In this document: piece after piece, positions 1 to 10,520 of the stretch
Numbering within the stretch: position 1 is the first letter of the stretch
How the letters are laid out: each line of letters begins with the position of its first letter
Assembly (NCBI GenBank): GCA_033675265.1
Contig: JAUJYZ010000412.1
Location: 868,001 to 932,000 of the forward strand
Origin: Actinostola sp. cb2023
Lineage: Eukaryota; Cnidaria; Anthozoa; Actiniaria; Actinostolidae
Direction: 5' to 3'
Length of the DNA stretch: 64,000 bases
The notes under the pieces: model-generated
The model's database searches: none
Told to the model about the DNA's origin: nothing
What the model saw: only the letters and a program-made list of their open reading frames with translations
Program-made: the position numbers and the translations under genes

Positions 1-2
1 CC

Positions 3-1088
3 CATGGTGGAGTCAAGGGAAGCAGAGTGGCCGTTGTGCGGATTGACTCCAGCATAGAGACTGCCGTCGGTGCAAACAAGATACCAGGAATCAGCCTGCT
101 GAATAACTTTTCTTTTGAAGAAAACGGCATCCATGCATGGCGTGCTTACAACGTTGGTGTTGGAAAATCCCTTTCATACACGGAGTTGAACGTTGAGCCA
201 ATGTGTGCCACCAACTTACAAGTAATCAAATCTTTTGGTTCCTGCGTGAAAGGCCTTGGTTCCATAAGTGATGCACCAGCGCCTAGAGCTGAAATATTTT
301 CTTGCAGTGAAAGTACATGTGTACTAACCTTCAAGACGCAACAGGAAGCAGAAGCCCATATGGATACCGGGAAACATGTACAAGCATCTCAGTGTGAGTC
401 ACTTTATGACAATGTTAAAAAGAAGTGGGCTGAGAAAATCACAGAGTTCAATGTTGTGTTGGGAGCTGCACCACATGTTGCAGTTGAAGAAGGGCCTTCA
501 GCGTCTGGTGAGAGTCGCATTGCTGGTTGGGCACTCAAAGTCATCAAGAGATCACCCAGGATGGGACAAAAAGCAAAGACGTTTCTCATCGAAAAGTTTA
601 ACATTGGAGTGACTGGAGGACAGAAGGCAGATCCTGGACAGGTGTCTAGAGAGATGAAGTGTGTGAGGGACAGTACTGGGAACCTTCAATTCAAACCGGA
701 GGAATGGAGGACACCCAACCAGATCAGCAGCTTCTTTTCTCGTCTGTCGGCGATGCAGCGAAAAGAACCAAGTGAAACAGAGAAGGATCACGAGGTAAAA
801 GTAACCGAGGAAGACCTCGTAGCGCTTGAATCACATCATACTTGTGAGGCAATGCGTCATGCTGTCTACGAAGACATACAAGTACCTGTCCCTAGTCACC
901 CAATTGAAGTAGGAGTAGTAAACGTTTGTCAAATAGCCAAAGCTGGGAAGCTGAACTCGTTGAAGGTTGCCCAACTACAGAATATCTGCACGTCTTTGCA
1001 GATTCGGGTGGATGGGCCACAATCCAGGAAAAAGACCTACATTCAACCACTCGACTCGTATGCGCAAACCTGTGAATGTAGGAAGTGA
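3..1088 (+). CDS. 5'-partial protein of an unnamed C2H2-finger family
   Basis: The frame is open to the left edge, so the true start lies outside the window; the first in-window start-like codon (GTG, position 27) is not a convincing start. The product shows a classical C2H2 finger near residues 90-120 (C-x4-C-x12-H-x4-H), then a segment around residues 165-240 with the pattern WALK...FL.EKF..G, ending in TPNQISSFFSRLSA, and a C-terminal helical piece rich in K, L and Q. I recognise this order from a large uncharacterised family common in cnidarian and other invertebrate genomes. Its function is unknown, and its abundance suggests association with mobile elements. There are no internal stops over more than 350 codons. 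A nucleic-acid-binding role is inferred only from the finger. No intron or neighbour clarifies its job. Confidence 0.6.
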   Translation, partial: HGGVKGSRVAVVRIDSSIETAVGANKIPGISLLNNFSFEENGIHAWRAYNVGVGKSLSYTELNVEPMCATNLQVIKSFGSCVKGLGSISDAPAPRAEIFSCSESTCVLTFKTQQEAEAHMDTGKHVQASQCESLYDNVKKKWAEKITEFNVVLGAAPHVAVEEGPSASGESRIAGWALKVIKRSPRMGQKAKTFLIEKFNIGVTGGQKADPGQVSREMKCVRDSTGNLQFKPEEWRTPNQISSFFSRLSAMQRKEPSETEKDHEVKVTEEDLVALESHHTCEAMRHAVYEDIQVPVPSHPIEVGVVNVCQIAKAGKLNSLKVAQLQNICTSLQIRVDGPQSRKKTYIQPLDSYAQTCECRK

Positions 1089-2069
1089 TGATATATATAT
1101 AACGTTACTAGAACTAAGCAATTCTGAATTGAACCAAACCAATTCAACTTGTTGGTAATATTCATTTATTACAGTACATAGTCAATTCCTAGTAAAAGAC
1201 ATTACCACCAATTAAAACTAAACACGTATCCAAAGCATGCAGAGAATATGTAGAAAATACGAGTGGAATCCCAGAGAAGGATTAAAAACATTCCTAATTA
1301 TGGATGATGAAATTTGGCGGGAAAACAAGTCATTTTTGATGACCATATTTCGTGATTTTTTATTATCCGTACCAAGAAAATTGCATTCTAATAACTTGTT
1401 CATTACAATATAGTTCATATGTGAAGCTAATAATACATACTTTAAATATCAGAAATATAAGTTGTAACAATAAGTTAACCTAAGCCACCAAATTTGGCGG
1501 GAAAATGCATATATGGATTTTAGGTGTTTTTGAACAGAATCTATGTTAAAACAATTTTAGATGCCAATCAATAAATTGTTGTTTTCGACAAAGGAGGGTA
1601 TGGACTATACGGGAATGATATAAACTTAGAAATAAACAAACGCAAAATTGAGAAAAATTAATTTAAAAATTGCCAAAATTCCCCTCGCCGAAAATCACAG
1701 ATGACGTACGGCTAACTGGAGCGATTTAAAAAAACATTGATTCAGTCAAACTTCATTTTAAAACGTTGAACGCATAAAGATATGATTGGTTTCATGCCAT
1801 AAATAATATCTTCCACTGAATACAGAGGGAAGTATACATTTTTGCTTGACAATGTTGGCCTAGATGCACAAGGGTTTTTTGCTCTCAGAGGGTCAAAACA
1901 AGGGGGGGTGGTCAATCTCTGGAAGGAAAAGTCAGACAATCTTCCAAATACCGTCATTCGTAATCATATCCAGTAGATATCAAATGCTGAAAATATTAGC
2001 GAAATCGGCCGACCCCCATCTTTGGGACCTGCCCTGTTTACTCTGACAATGACACTTAAATGCCTTTTT
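1089..2069. other. Non-coding AT-rich spacer
   Basis: No convincing gene. The phrase AATTTGGCGGGAAAA occurs twice (about 1311 and 1489), which suggests a decayed repeat. Short ORFs on both strands look random in composition. Confidence 0.4.
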
Positions 2070-2592
2070 GTGGCTACTCTTCTTAGAAGAGAGTAGCCAC
2101 TATGTCATCGAGTGTGTAAGTCCGTCCGTTCGTCAGTAAGTAACCCTAATCTTCGGATAGTGTTCGGAACCGATTGATATCAATCGAACACTGGGCGACG
2201 AACAGCGACGAAGTCATCGATGATATACCCGACGTTTCACCGGTGGTCTCCGATAGATTTTCGCGTAGGATTTTCATGGATTTTCGTGACTATCAGCTCT
2301 TTGGGTAGACTTCGGTAAGTTATCGGCTATTTTCACCATCTCTCAAGTTTTTATCGATTGAAGACGTATGAGCAACGTCGTTCTCATTCCATGTGCTTTC
2401 TTCACGCGTTGGTTTGAAGGTAAGTTATTGCACATTATTTACTATGATTCCATGCTATTTTGCATCAATAAGTAGACACAGCTCTCAAGCAATGTGTCAA
2501 GTGTTTCCGAACTGTAACGATGACTGAACCGAAGTGTTTGTTTGGCGTCTATGACGATCGATGTGCATCCCAGCATCGCCTGGCGATCTATA

Positions 2593-2859
2593 ACCCTTTT
2601 ATAGGGTCAAATAAATCCTTCATGGGATCAAATAATCTCAGCAATGGGATCAAACATGTCTTTCGAGACACTAGTAATTCCAGCAATGGAATCAAAACTG
2701 TCTATTTAGACACAAATAATTCCAGCAATGGGACCAAACTTGTCTTTCGAGACACTAATAAACCCAGCAATGGGACACGAGACCTCCTTTCGGAGACATA
2801 TGTATTCCTTCGAGGAACGAAAAATATATTTCAAGACACCAAAAATTCCCTTTTGGGAA
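2593..2859 (+). repeat. 42-bp tandem array of small tetraloop hairpins
   Basis: About six 42-bp units, each containing two short hairpins about 21 nt apart. One hairpin type has a GCAA loop: stems at 2635-2650, 2677-2692 (perfect ATTCCA/TGGAAT), 2719-2733 and 2763-2774 (CCCA/TGGG). The other has a TTCG or related loop: 2657-2670 and 2741-2754 (TGTCT/AGACA), 2699-2712, 2784-2795 (CTCC/GGAG), 2805-2817 (TTCC/GGAA) and 2846-2859 (TTCCC/GGGAA). Paired stem positions change together. The region also reads as a 14-residue protein repeat (consensus DTNNSSNGTK.VFR), because 42 nt is 14 codons. The conserved property looks structural rather than protein-coding. Confidence 0.75.
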
Positions 2860-2883
2860 CGATTATGAGCAATAATCCCAACG

Positions 2884-3207
2884 ATGCTAACTGTCAAGCA
2901 CAAGTTAAACGAACATTTCTGGTTCAGATCAGATTCTGCATACAAGCATTCGGCCAAGCATTCATCATCAAATGCCAATATCTTTATTGGTGACTTTAAT
3001 GTTAACTGGTTTAATGAAACAGAAAGAACATCTCTTTATAATCTCTTTACAAGAAATAACTACAGACAACTAGTGTCTTGCTGTACTACCGATAATAAGA
3101 CATGTATTGATCATGTATACACTAATCTACCAGAAACACAAATAAATACGCTTATTTTAGAAACATACTTTTCTGATCACAAAGGTGCATTAATAAATTG
3201 TTTTTAG
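2884..3207 (+). pseudogene. C-terminal fragment of an endonuclease/exonuclease/phosphatase-fold nuclease
   Basis: The frame contains GDFNVNW, then TCIDHVYTNLP, then YFSDHKGALI. These are the last three conserved blocks of APE-type endonucleases carried by LINEs and Helentrons (GDFN, D-H-V-Y, SDH). The N-terminal catalytic half is absent, so no active enzyme can be made. It lies downstream of the hairpin array and upstream of the RPA-like gene in the same orientation, as expected for a Helentron-type gene set. A CR1-like LINE origin is the alternative. Confidence 0.6.
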
Positions 3208-3484
3208 GCATGTCATTAATGGCTACTATCAGTTTACAGGATCAATCAATGATTATACATAATAAGATATAAGGTTTTCAATATGACAAATTTATGTTAA
3301 TATAATATAATGTTTTAGCTATATTATAATAAAGTATTAAAATAGTATGTGTATAGTATACATTATTAGGAGTGACAACAGTATTGTTTTATGACTAATT
3401 TAATTAAGTATGAAAATACAATATAGTGACATGATATTGTTTGTCCTAAAGAACAAAAATACTTTCAAGAATAGAAATACCGAT

Positions 3485-5236
3485 ATGTCGCAATCACCAC
3501 AGCCCAGGTAAGTCATTCATTATAAATTTATTGTCTTTCTTTTTGTTTATAACTGTCTTCATTTTCACTGGTACGTCTACAATACTTTCAAGAGTTTATA
3601 TTACTTCTACAAAATTGTTTATTTTTTTAAGCTAAAAGAGATTAATACATTTCACTAATATTGTTTGTTTGTTTGTTTTTACAGCTGTTCTAAAGACCAA
3701 CATTGCAATGATGACAAATCCACTGAATGTGAGTAATTATCTTGACACACATCAATGTAAATAAAGTTTATGATAACCCAACCCCAAATATACCTATAAT
3801 AATCAATAGCACAAATAATAATGATAGTAATATAAACATTGGAAATATACCGGTACTAATATATGGGGTGTGTTCCTTGCGGGCGATTTCACACTGCCCC
3901 AGAATCAACTACACCAGTGGATAGATGGCTCAGACTTTACAAACTCACTCACCAGCGATGAACAATGTTTTGCTAAATTTATTATAGACTACTATCTTTT
4001 CCAACTTCTTGAAAAAGTAGTTCAGAACCTCGCACTCGCAATTTGTTCCATTCATTTCATGTATCTTACTTTAGCCAGTGTTGTTAAAAACGTCAAACTT
4101 GTAACAACATAATAATAATCATAACTTTATTAAAATAGAGGGTAACAAGCCATTACCTATGAGATAATTGACATAATTGACATTAACATATAAATGACTC
4201 TTTCTTATTTCCTTTTTATTCTCTTTCAGCTTTAGATGGTTATGTGCATCTGATAAGTCCAATAAAGACTTCCAAAAACAAAAATGCAAAATATTTTGAT
4301 ATGAAACTCCAAACGTCTAAAGATCAAACTGTCAGAATGGTTTGTTACTCTCCAGAGAAACGGCGCAACTTGCACTCTAACCAGTTAAACAAGACACCTG
4401 TTACTATCACACAACTGAAGAAAAATGCAAGAACATATTCTACAATGGAAGAAGAATACACAATTAACAAGAGATCAAAAATGTCTCCAGTAGAGCTCGA
4501 TTATCAGCATAACAGTGAATTAAGTAACAGATTACTCACCGTTAATGATGCTTTAACAGCGAACTTATACGAAACAGTTGACATCAAAGCAAAGGTTATG
4601 ATGAAGTCAGAAGACAAGCAGATAATTCGCGCAGAAAAGACTATGTATAAATCAGATACTATTGTGGCAGACGAAACAAGCTCCATCAAACTTGTCTTGT
4701 GGGAGAATGTGATAGACCTCGTCCAGTTGGGAAAGAGTTACCATTTTCAAAATTGTAAAATAAGAGTATTTGATGATTGCAAATTCATCAACACAAATGA
4801 GTTTACCATCATTTCAGAGATAGATAATATTGGAGCAGCAAACCTGAATACACCAGATCTTCAAGACAACCTTATAACTGGTACTTGTTTGGGTTTTGAT
4901 GTAAAAAAGAACAGATCATGTACTTTCTGTAACAAAACCATACATGATTCACAATCCAGTGGCACAACAGTAAAATGCCAAAACTGTGATGTTACTATGC
5001 TAACCACTTCTCTCAGTACAAAAATGGTTTGCCATGTAAACGTAAAAATTGATACACAAATTTCACATTACACTGCTTTCAATGATGCAATGCAGAGTTT
5101 TTGTAAAAACATGGGCTTTGAAATACCAGCAATAGAAATCGATGCAGAAGAATTGACTCTTGCCATTTTAAATGCAGGCCAACAAAAACTTCTGGTAGGC
5201 AACTCAACAAAAGTAATATATCAATTTTTACCATGA
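3485..5236 (+). CDS. RPA70-like OB-fold ssDNA-binding protein, three exons
   Basis: Exons are 3485-3507 (from ATG), 3685-3728 and 4230-5236, with GT-AG borders (CAG|GTAAGT, TTTACAG|C, AAT|GTGAGT, CTTTCAG|C), and the frame joins cleanly across both introns. The roughly 350-residue product has a basic, serine-rich N-terminus, then an OB-fold-like region with DIKAKVM near its start, SIKLVLWE in the middle and a run ending in ISEIDNIG. This is followed by a zinc-ribbon-like C-F-C...C-x2-C (CTFCNKT, CQNCDV) and a C-terminal OB-like tail. The order resembles domains B and C of RPA large subunit, as in transposon-encoded RPA copies. It probably coats single-stranded DNA during rolling-circle transposition. 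All reading frames are open, so this gene may still be functional. The second intron carries a foreign LINE fragment. Confidence 0.65.
3866..4112 (+). pseudogene. LINE endonuclease fragment inside intron 2 of the RPA-like gene
   Basis: The frame reads FLAGDFTLPQ, then W, then a stretch with F..FIIDYYLFQLLEKV. This is the GDFNLP-to-FQLVEKPTR region of CR1/L2-type LINE endonucleases. It is only about 80 codons long and lies between a good donor (3729) and acceptor (4229), so it is a passenger in the intron. Confidence 0.55.
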
Positions 5237-5687
5237 GCCTAAATACATTTAAAAACAATGTTGACACTGCTTTGAAACTCAACACATGTTCTACCGTTGG
5301 ACTGTAATCAGTTGCGTTAATTATTATTATTATTGTAACACTATAGTATTTGTCTTTTGTTATTAAAGTTGATTTAAACAATTTACTGTCAATTCAGATT
5401 TTTAAGCATTGCACAACAAAATAATATTAATCATACCAGAATGTAGCATAATCGATTAGCACTATACATCCATGGTGTTTTTCTTTGTATTGTAGATATG
5501 TTATATCGAACAAACACCTACCGGTATTTTTCACAGGAATACAATTTCCAACATTTTTGACATAATGTTCATAAAATCTACTAACACAGGAAGACCAATA
5601 ATCTTTATGATTCAATTTTCTGTCTACTTTCTATACAGTAGGTAGCCACATGCAGTCCTTGACTGCCTATTTTTTATAGTTGTCTTT

Positions 5688-5879
5688 ATGGACGAAAAGC
5701 GGACTTGGTGCTGTTGCCGAGAGGGTGAATATGGTAACATGATCAAGTGTGAAGGACACAGCTGCAACACCCTGTGCTTTCACTTAAAGTGTGTTGGACT
5801 CCTCTTCTTTCCACCTTGTAAAGATAAATACACTGCTTCTTATCACCCAGCATTATCTAAGCATATTAGCAACTATTAG
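5688..5879 (+). pseudogene. Truncated PHD-finger fragment
   Basis: After MDEKRTWC comes C-x-C, EYGNMIKC, then C-x4-F-H-L-x-C-V-G-L. This is the first three quarters of a C4HC3 PHD finger of the type ending in WFCPxC in transposon-associated proteins of cnidarians. The final W-C-x2-C part is missing and the frame runs into unrelated sequence. The fragment starts just after the right end of the Helentron-like element, so it may belong to an older element disrupted there. Confidence 0.5.
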
Positions 5880-5957
5880 ATCATATCATTAAATGCACTA
5901 GATTACAATAAAATATAACAAAAGGCATTAAAAGCGCTATCAAGAAAAAGCTATTAA

Positions 5958-6620
5958 GGTGGCTCCGTCGAAATTCCAGACGCATTCGTCTGAAATAAAA
6001 CTTTTAATATTCGCGTGATGGACTATCAGACTTGGAGAAAGTTGAAGCTATTATTTGGCAATATTACAACATAATTCGATTTCCCTTTCCGCATATATCA
6101 TTAGTGATATCAGAGCTACAGTGGACCTTGTTCTCGCTACTTAAACGCGCTCAAAAAAAAACTGTCCGATATTTTTGCGTAAAAGTTTGTAAATCGTGTT
6201 CAATTGATTTGGTGAATATCCTATCTAAGTTTCAGCAAAACCGGCGAAACCAAAATCAACAGGTTATGTATTTTAGTCATGAATTTGAATGCTGTTATAA
6301 CCTGTTGATTTTGGTTTCGCCGATTTTCTGAAACTTAGATAGGATATTCACCAAGTCAATTGAACACGATTTACAAACTTTTACGCAAAAACATCGGACA
6401 GTTTTTTTTTTTAGCGTGTTTCAGTAGCGAGAACAAGGTCCACTGTAGCTCCGATATCACTAAGAATATTTGTGGAAAGGGAAATCAAATTATGTTGTAA
6501 TATTGCCAAATAATAGCTTCAACTTTCTTCAAGTCTGATAGTCCATCACGCGAATATTAAAAAAGTTATGGCCAAAGTTTTGTTTCAGACGAATACGTCT
6601 GGAATTTCGACGAAGTCACC
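5958..6620. mobile_element. Fold-back element with TTAA target duplication
   Basis: Two arms of about 300 bp are inverted copies of each other: left arm starts GGTGGCTCCGTCGAAATTCC, right arm ends GGAATTTCGACGAAGTCACC, and they meet around 6250-6310. It is flanked by TTAA at 5954-5957 and 6621-6624. No coding capacity is seen. TTAA targets are used by piggyBac and Kolobok; the GG...CC ends do not match the CCC ends of the neighbouring piggyBac type. Confidence 0.8.
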
Positions 6621-6624
6621 TTAA

Positions 6625-7335
6625 CCCTTTCACCAATCTATTTACGCGCCGTTTTACCCCCCAGAACAAGAGAAAACCAGCAGATTTTAAAGAAAAATAG
6701 TCAATTTCAAAAAAGTCCAATTTTAAGCACGAAGGAGTCATTTTCATAAATATAAACCCTACATTAGAATGAAAGAAGAAGAAATATACAATAGGTATAA
6801 TCTTGTAAGATAAATAAAAGTCTCCATAAATGCTGCAATATATTTTAAGAGTTATAGTCTTGTGAGTTAAATAAAGACATGAAAGCACCGTGTCAAATGT
6901 CCATCTTTATCTTTGACGAACTCGATGTTTTCCGCCGTAGATGGTCAACAAAGCCTTCAAAATCCTCGTTTTCTTCATCGCTGTCTTGAAATAATTCTTC
7001 AATCTCTTCATCGATGACAAATCATATCAATCAGAATTGCTTGAACTCATTTTGTTAAAGATATAATTCAACATGGAGCAATGGCGCGCGAGAAAGCAAC
7101 GTCTTCAACTCTGAAAATGTTCACTTCATTCAAAGAAACAAGATGGCGGAAATCACATGATTTGGATAGTTATTCATTGAGCAATTGATTCATTATCAAA
7201 TCCCTCCTCTAGGGTCTATTGTAAGCTAGTTTCCAGGGTCCAAACAAAAAACGGTAGGATTCCCGGAAAACCGGGATAGTTCGTCTCAGGAGGCAAATCG
7301 AAATCCCGGTAAACCGGGATAGTTGGGTGAAAGGG
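6625..7335 (-). mobile_element. Internally deleted piggyBac-type element
   Basis: Ends are CCCTTTCACC and GGTGAAAGGG, flanked by TTAA (6621-6624 and 7336-7339). The left TTAA is shared with the fold-back element before it. Ends beginning CCC and a TTAA target are diagnostic of piggyBac. A remnant of the transposase N-terminus lies on the minus strand. A CCGGGATAGT phrase is repeated at the inner right end (about 7268 and 7313). Confidence 0.8.
6893..7050 (-). pseudogene. piggyBac transposase N-terminal remnant
   Basis: From the ATG at 7050 the product begins MSSSNSD and meets a stop. A different frame then gives EEIEELFQDSDEENEDFEGF, the acidic leader typical of piggyBac transposases. The DDD catalytic core is entirely missing. 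A frame break near the start and a stop at 6893 mark it as dead. Its position inside matching piggyBac ends supports the call. Confidence 0.6.
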
Positions 7336-7380
7336 TTAAGACAATTAACTGTCGACTGACAACGTTTAGGCAAGTCTATT

Positions 7381-8591
7381 TTGGGGGGCTTTTATCCGAT
7401 TCACATGTTAAATCTCTTTCTATGTGTTTTTGTTTATCTGTCTGTAGTGGAACCTGAACAATATAGCCTGTGTAACCAAGCAGAATATGGATTGATGGTG
7501 GGGTGTGACGAGAAGGATCGTAGGATTAAATGTTTTAAGTTGTATGACAAGATTGAGATCAATATCAGAGGTTTGAACATGTTAGGCGTCGAGTCAGAGT
7601 CCTTTGGCAGTTTATTGGCTCCAATTATAATGGCAAAAATCCCCTCTGAGTTGAGATTGATTGTAAGCCGCAAGATTGGCGATGCAGGGATGTGGGACCT
7701 TTTAAAATGCCCTGTTGAATGCTTTGAAAACTGAAATGGAAGCTAGAGCGAGGTGTAGTACAATGAAAACAAATGCTCCAACTAATAACACTCTCAGATT
7801 TGATCAACATTTTGAGCAAAGGCAAGCAGCCCTTTACAACTTCTGCACTTTATGCTGGCAATGATGAATTTACTCCACAATGTGTTTTTTGTAAGAAACC
7901 CCAAAGTCTACTAATTGTATTACTTTTACTGAACCTAAGGCTAGACGAGCTATACCAAGGCGAAGTGGCAGGTACTTTGCATGTTTGAGAACTGGACATA
8001 TTTCACCTAACTGTCAGTCAAAGATTAAATGCTTTAAGTGTGAGGGAAGACATCATGTAACTGTTTGTGAGAAATCCAAGACCAAAGAATCAAATACCTG
8101 CATCAGCCCAAGGGGGGTCTACCCACGGAGGAAGCAAGGACACAGGAACGTCTACGATGCACATTAGTAGCAATAACTCTCCTGTTCTATTACAAACTGC
8201 TCAAGCATTTGTCTGTAGACCTGAAAACCAGGAGACAGGAGTAAATGCTACTGTGATATTTGACTCTTGTAGCCAAAGATCCTATATAACCAGTCAGACT
8301 TGTGAGAAACTGAACCTACCAGTCATTGTCAAGGAAACCCTTCTCATAAAGACCTTTGGAGACAATTCAGCATGTGTGAAAGAGTGTGATGTGGTACAGC
8401 TGTGTGTTAGAACAACAAATGGAATGAGTATCTATGTGACTGCATATGTTGTGCCAATTATATGTAGCCCTGTATCTATCAACAAATCCAGGGAACAGTG
8501 GAATGCTACCACTACTGGCATACGCAAGACTTGCTGTGACCATGCAGGTTTTTCTCAGGATTTGAGTCTGTCCATTACTCGCCCAAAGTAA
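7381..8591 (+). pseudogene. BEL/Pao retrotransposon gag-protease region, broken
   Basis: Three overlapping frames carry pieces in the right order. A gag-like helical segment ([34 protein letters not shown]) is at 7550-7680. Two zinc-knuckle-like pieces (TGHISPNC; C-F-K-C-x3-H-H-x4-C) are at 7985-8070. A retropepsin-like domain of the BEL/Pao type (VIFDSCSQRSYIT, then EKLNLP, TFGDNSA) is at 8240-8440. The expected active-site D-S-G reads D-S-C here, so the protease is probably inactive. Frame changes near 7735, 7985 and 8070 break the coding region. The reverse transcriptase that should follow is absent; similar pol sequence resumes at 13.48 kb. Confidence 0.7.
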
Positions 8592-9210
8592 AAAACTGTT
8601 AGACTACTAGTAGATCGGTCAACGATTACTAAATCTAGAAACCTCAAACTTTTCATCTCAAAAACAGAATGCCGTGGTTTACGAAAACACAACGCTGTGA
8701 TTAACGAAAACACAAATGCCGTGATTTATGATGCTGGAGAATTGTAGACAGTTTGATTGACACATGGTGTGTTGAACCTGTGAGAATGTACGGGAACCCT
8801 TGGGAAAAATTATAAAAACTAATCAGATAAACTTTGAAATGTGACAAAATGCATTTCTATTAGAACTTTTACATTAGATAAGGTTAATTTTGCACATTTG
8901 GTAAATCAAAACGACCAGAAAACGACTCATCAAACTATCAAACATAAACCAGCTCAAGGTGTGAAATGTTTGTTTACAATTACGAGAAGTGAGTTCTTGG
9001 GAAGATATTCACATAAACGACTTGTTTGATCCTAAATCTTTTGCTCAAAAAGCCTTTATTACCAAATGAAAAACATTTCTTTGGAATCTGGATGAATCTG
9101 AACATTTCTCAAACACTTTTTTCGTAGTTACATGTTAGTTTGTTTTGTTGTTGTGTGACACCAGCCACGCGTACGTGCAACGTGAACCGGATCAAACTGG
9201 TCACAAACTT
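8592..9210. other. Non-coding stretch with an old repeat copy
   Basis: No gene. The stretch at about 8740-8810 (TTGATTGACACATG, GTGTGTTG, GTGAGAATGT, ACGGGAACC) resembles 19,305-19,375 in element B, so this is probably the decayed end of a third member of that family. Three spaced copies of a TTAACGAAAACAC-like phrase lie at 8680-8720. Confidence 0.4.
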
Positions 9211-10033
9211 TAGCCTGCGTTACATCCGAACTAACCCTCATTTAGTCCATCTGCGTAACAGCGACCGATATCATGTTCTGAGACCCCAACTGTCTTTCTG
9301 GATTTATAAAGTAGATGCTGATTGGCTCGATATGATGCTCGTTCTAACGCGGAATCTCATTGGCTCCTTAGCTAGACCCAGTCTCTTGAACCGGATGTTT
9401 TGAAAATACAGTTGTGATTTGACTGATTTGATCGATGGATTAGTGTCTTGCTTCACTCACACCTCGACACCTAAGAGTAAAATAAACTTACAACAGACCA
9501 TATTTTATTCTTTATAGTCGAAGGAAAGGCAAAATGCAACATCCGTCTAGAACTTCAAACTCTTTCTCTGCTTCCTTCTTCATCTTAAACACTTCAGAAT
9601 ATTAAGTGTGTAGCCTGAGAAAGTGTTCCTGACCTTGAAGAAACGCAGACGTCTCCTGTAACAGAGTAGATGTCACAAGCAGTCGCAAGGCCTTCCGAAT
9701 GTCCTATTGCAAACATTGGAATACAAGAGATTTTGCATTGCCCATTAGCAAGTTTACAAGTACATTTCCACTTTCGAAAAAAGCTTTTATAGTTTTCTTG
9801 GTTCATGTAAAAGATCTTGCACTTCAAATAACGTGTTGTAGACGTGAACAGTAAAATTCGAGCAAGTCGAGCTCAAGAGCCAAAGAGATTTCGCGTTAGA
9901 ACGAGCATCATCACAAGCCAATCAGCATCTACTTTATAAATCCAGAATGACCGTTGGGGTTCTCAGAACACGATATCAGTCGCTGTTTCGCAGACGGACT
10001 AAACGAGGGTTAGTTTCGATGTAACGCAGGCTA
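9211..10033. mobile_element. TAGCCTGCG-type fold-back element, 823 bp
   Basis: Ends are TAGCCTGCGTTACATC and GATGTAACGCAGGCTA with about 170-bp inverted arms. A perfect 8-bp target duplication ACAAACTT flanks it (9203-9210, 10034-10041). The arm phrase TCTGCGnAnCAGCG and the AT-rich ATTGGCT/AGCCAAT pieces recur in the copy at 33.8 kb. No coding capacity is seen. Confidence 0.85.
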
Positions 10034-10520
10034 ACAAACTTGAGAAAGTGAAGTTTGATATCTTCATACTCCTAACTTTAGTTCCTCACAAGGTATAATT
10101 TTAAGATGTCTTAAGACATGAATTCCAAGTATAAAGACCGATCAGAGCGGCTGTCAGTGAATAATTTTCATAAACTTGCCATCACTTCGCATTTCAGCCA
10201 ACGAGACTGATCGTAATTTGTTCGTCAAAGCAGATAAAACATCAAGTGCTTTCATCTGATGGAATAATTATTGCCTGATTTGTTGTGGGATTCCTTGCAG
10301 ATATGAGCTTCAACTCAAACGAATATATCATCTTTGCGGGTGAATCAATTAATTTTGCGTATTATAGCGTTCTATTGTCTTATGCCGTGAAACGCAAATT
10401 GCAGTTTTTATGAATAATAGGCGCAAAAGAAAACCACAAAAGTCCACAAATTGTGGTTCTCTTAAAGAAGTCTCTTTGCGGCGCAATTGCGGTTCTTAGC
10501 TGTTGCAATAATTTTAGTCG
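10034..10520. other. Non-coding stretch with GCAATTGCGGTT motifs
   Basis: No gene. From about 10,385 to 10,500 it carries AAACGCAAATTGC, ACAAATTGTGGTT and GGCGCAATTGCGGTT, the motif type that forms the ends of element B (18.75-20.1 kb). It may be the other end of the degraded copy noted at 8.6-8.8 kb, now split by the fold-back insertion. Confidence 0.4.

Larger units (their letters stand above)
2070..5677 (+). mobile_element. Helentron/Helitron2-like element, decayed
   Basis: The left end is a perfect hairpin at 2070-2100 (GTGGCTACTCT / AGAGTAGCCAC) followed by the phrase CATCGAGTGTGTAAGT. The right end is near 5638-5677 (AGGTAGCCACATGCAGT ... GACTGCCTATTTTTT). The same pair of ends occurs in opposite orientation at 47598 and 45713, which defines the boundaries by comparison. 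Inside, in order, are a hairpin array, an endonuclease-like fragment (GDFNVNW, IDHVYTN, SDHKG) and a three-exon RPA-like gene. Endonuclease and RPA-like genes are known cargo of Helentron-type rolling-circle elements. No Rep/helicase gene is seen, so the copy is incomplete. Class assignment is inference from cargo and from the hairpin ends without a TIR. Confidence 0.5.

Noticed and set aside
1742..1957. 71-codon minus-strand ORF
   Set aside because: No motif, no homologous copy, composition like surrounding non-coding DNA.
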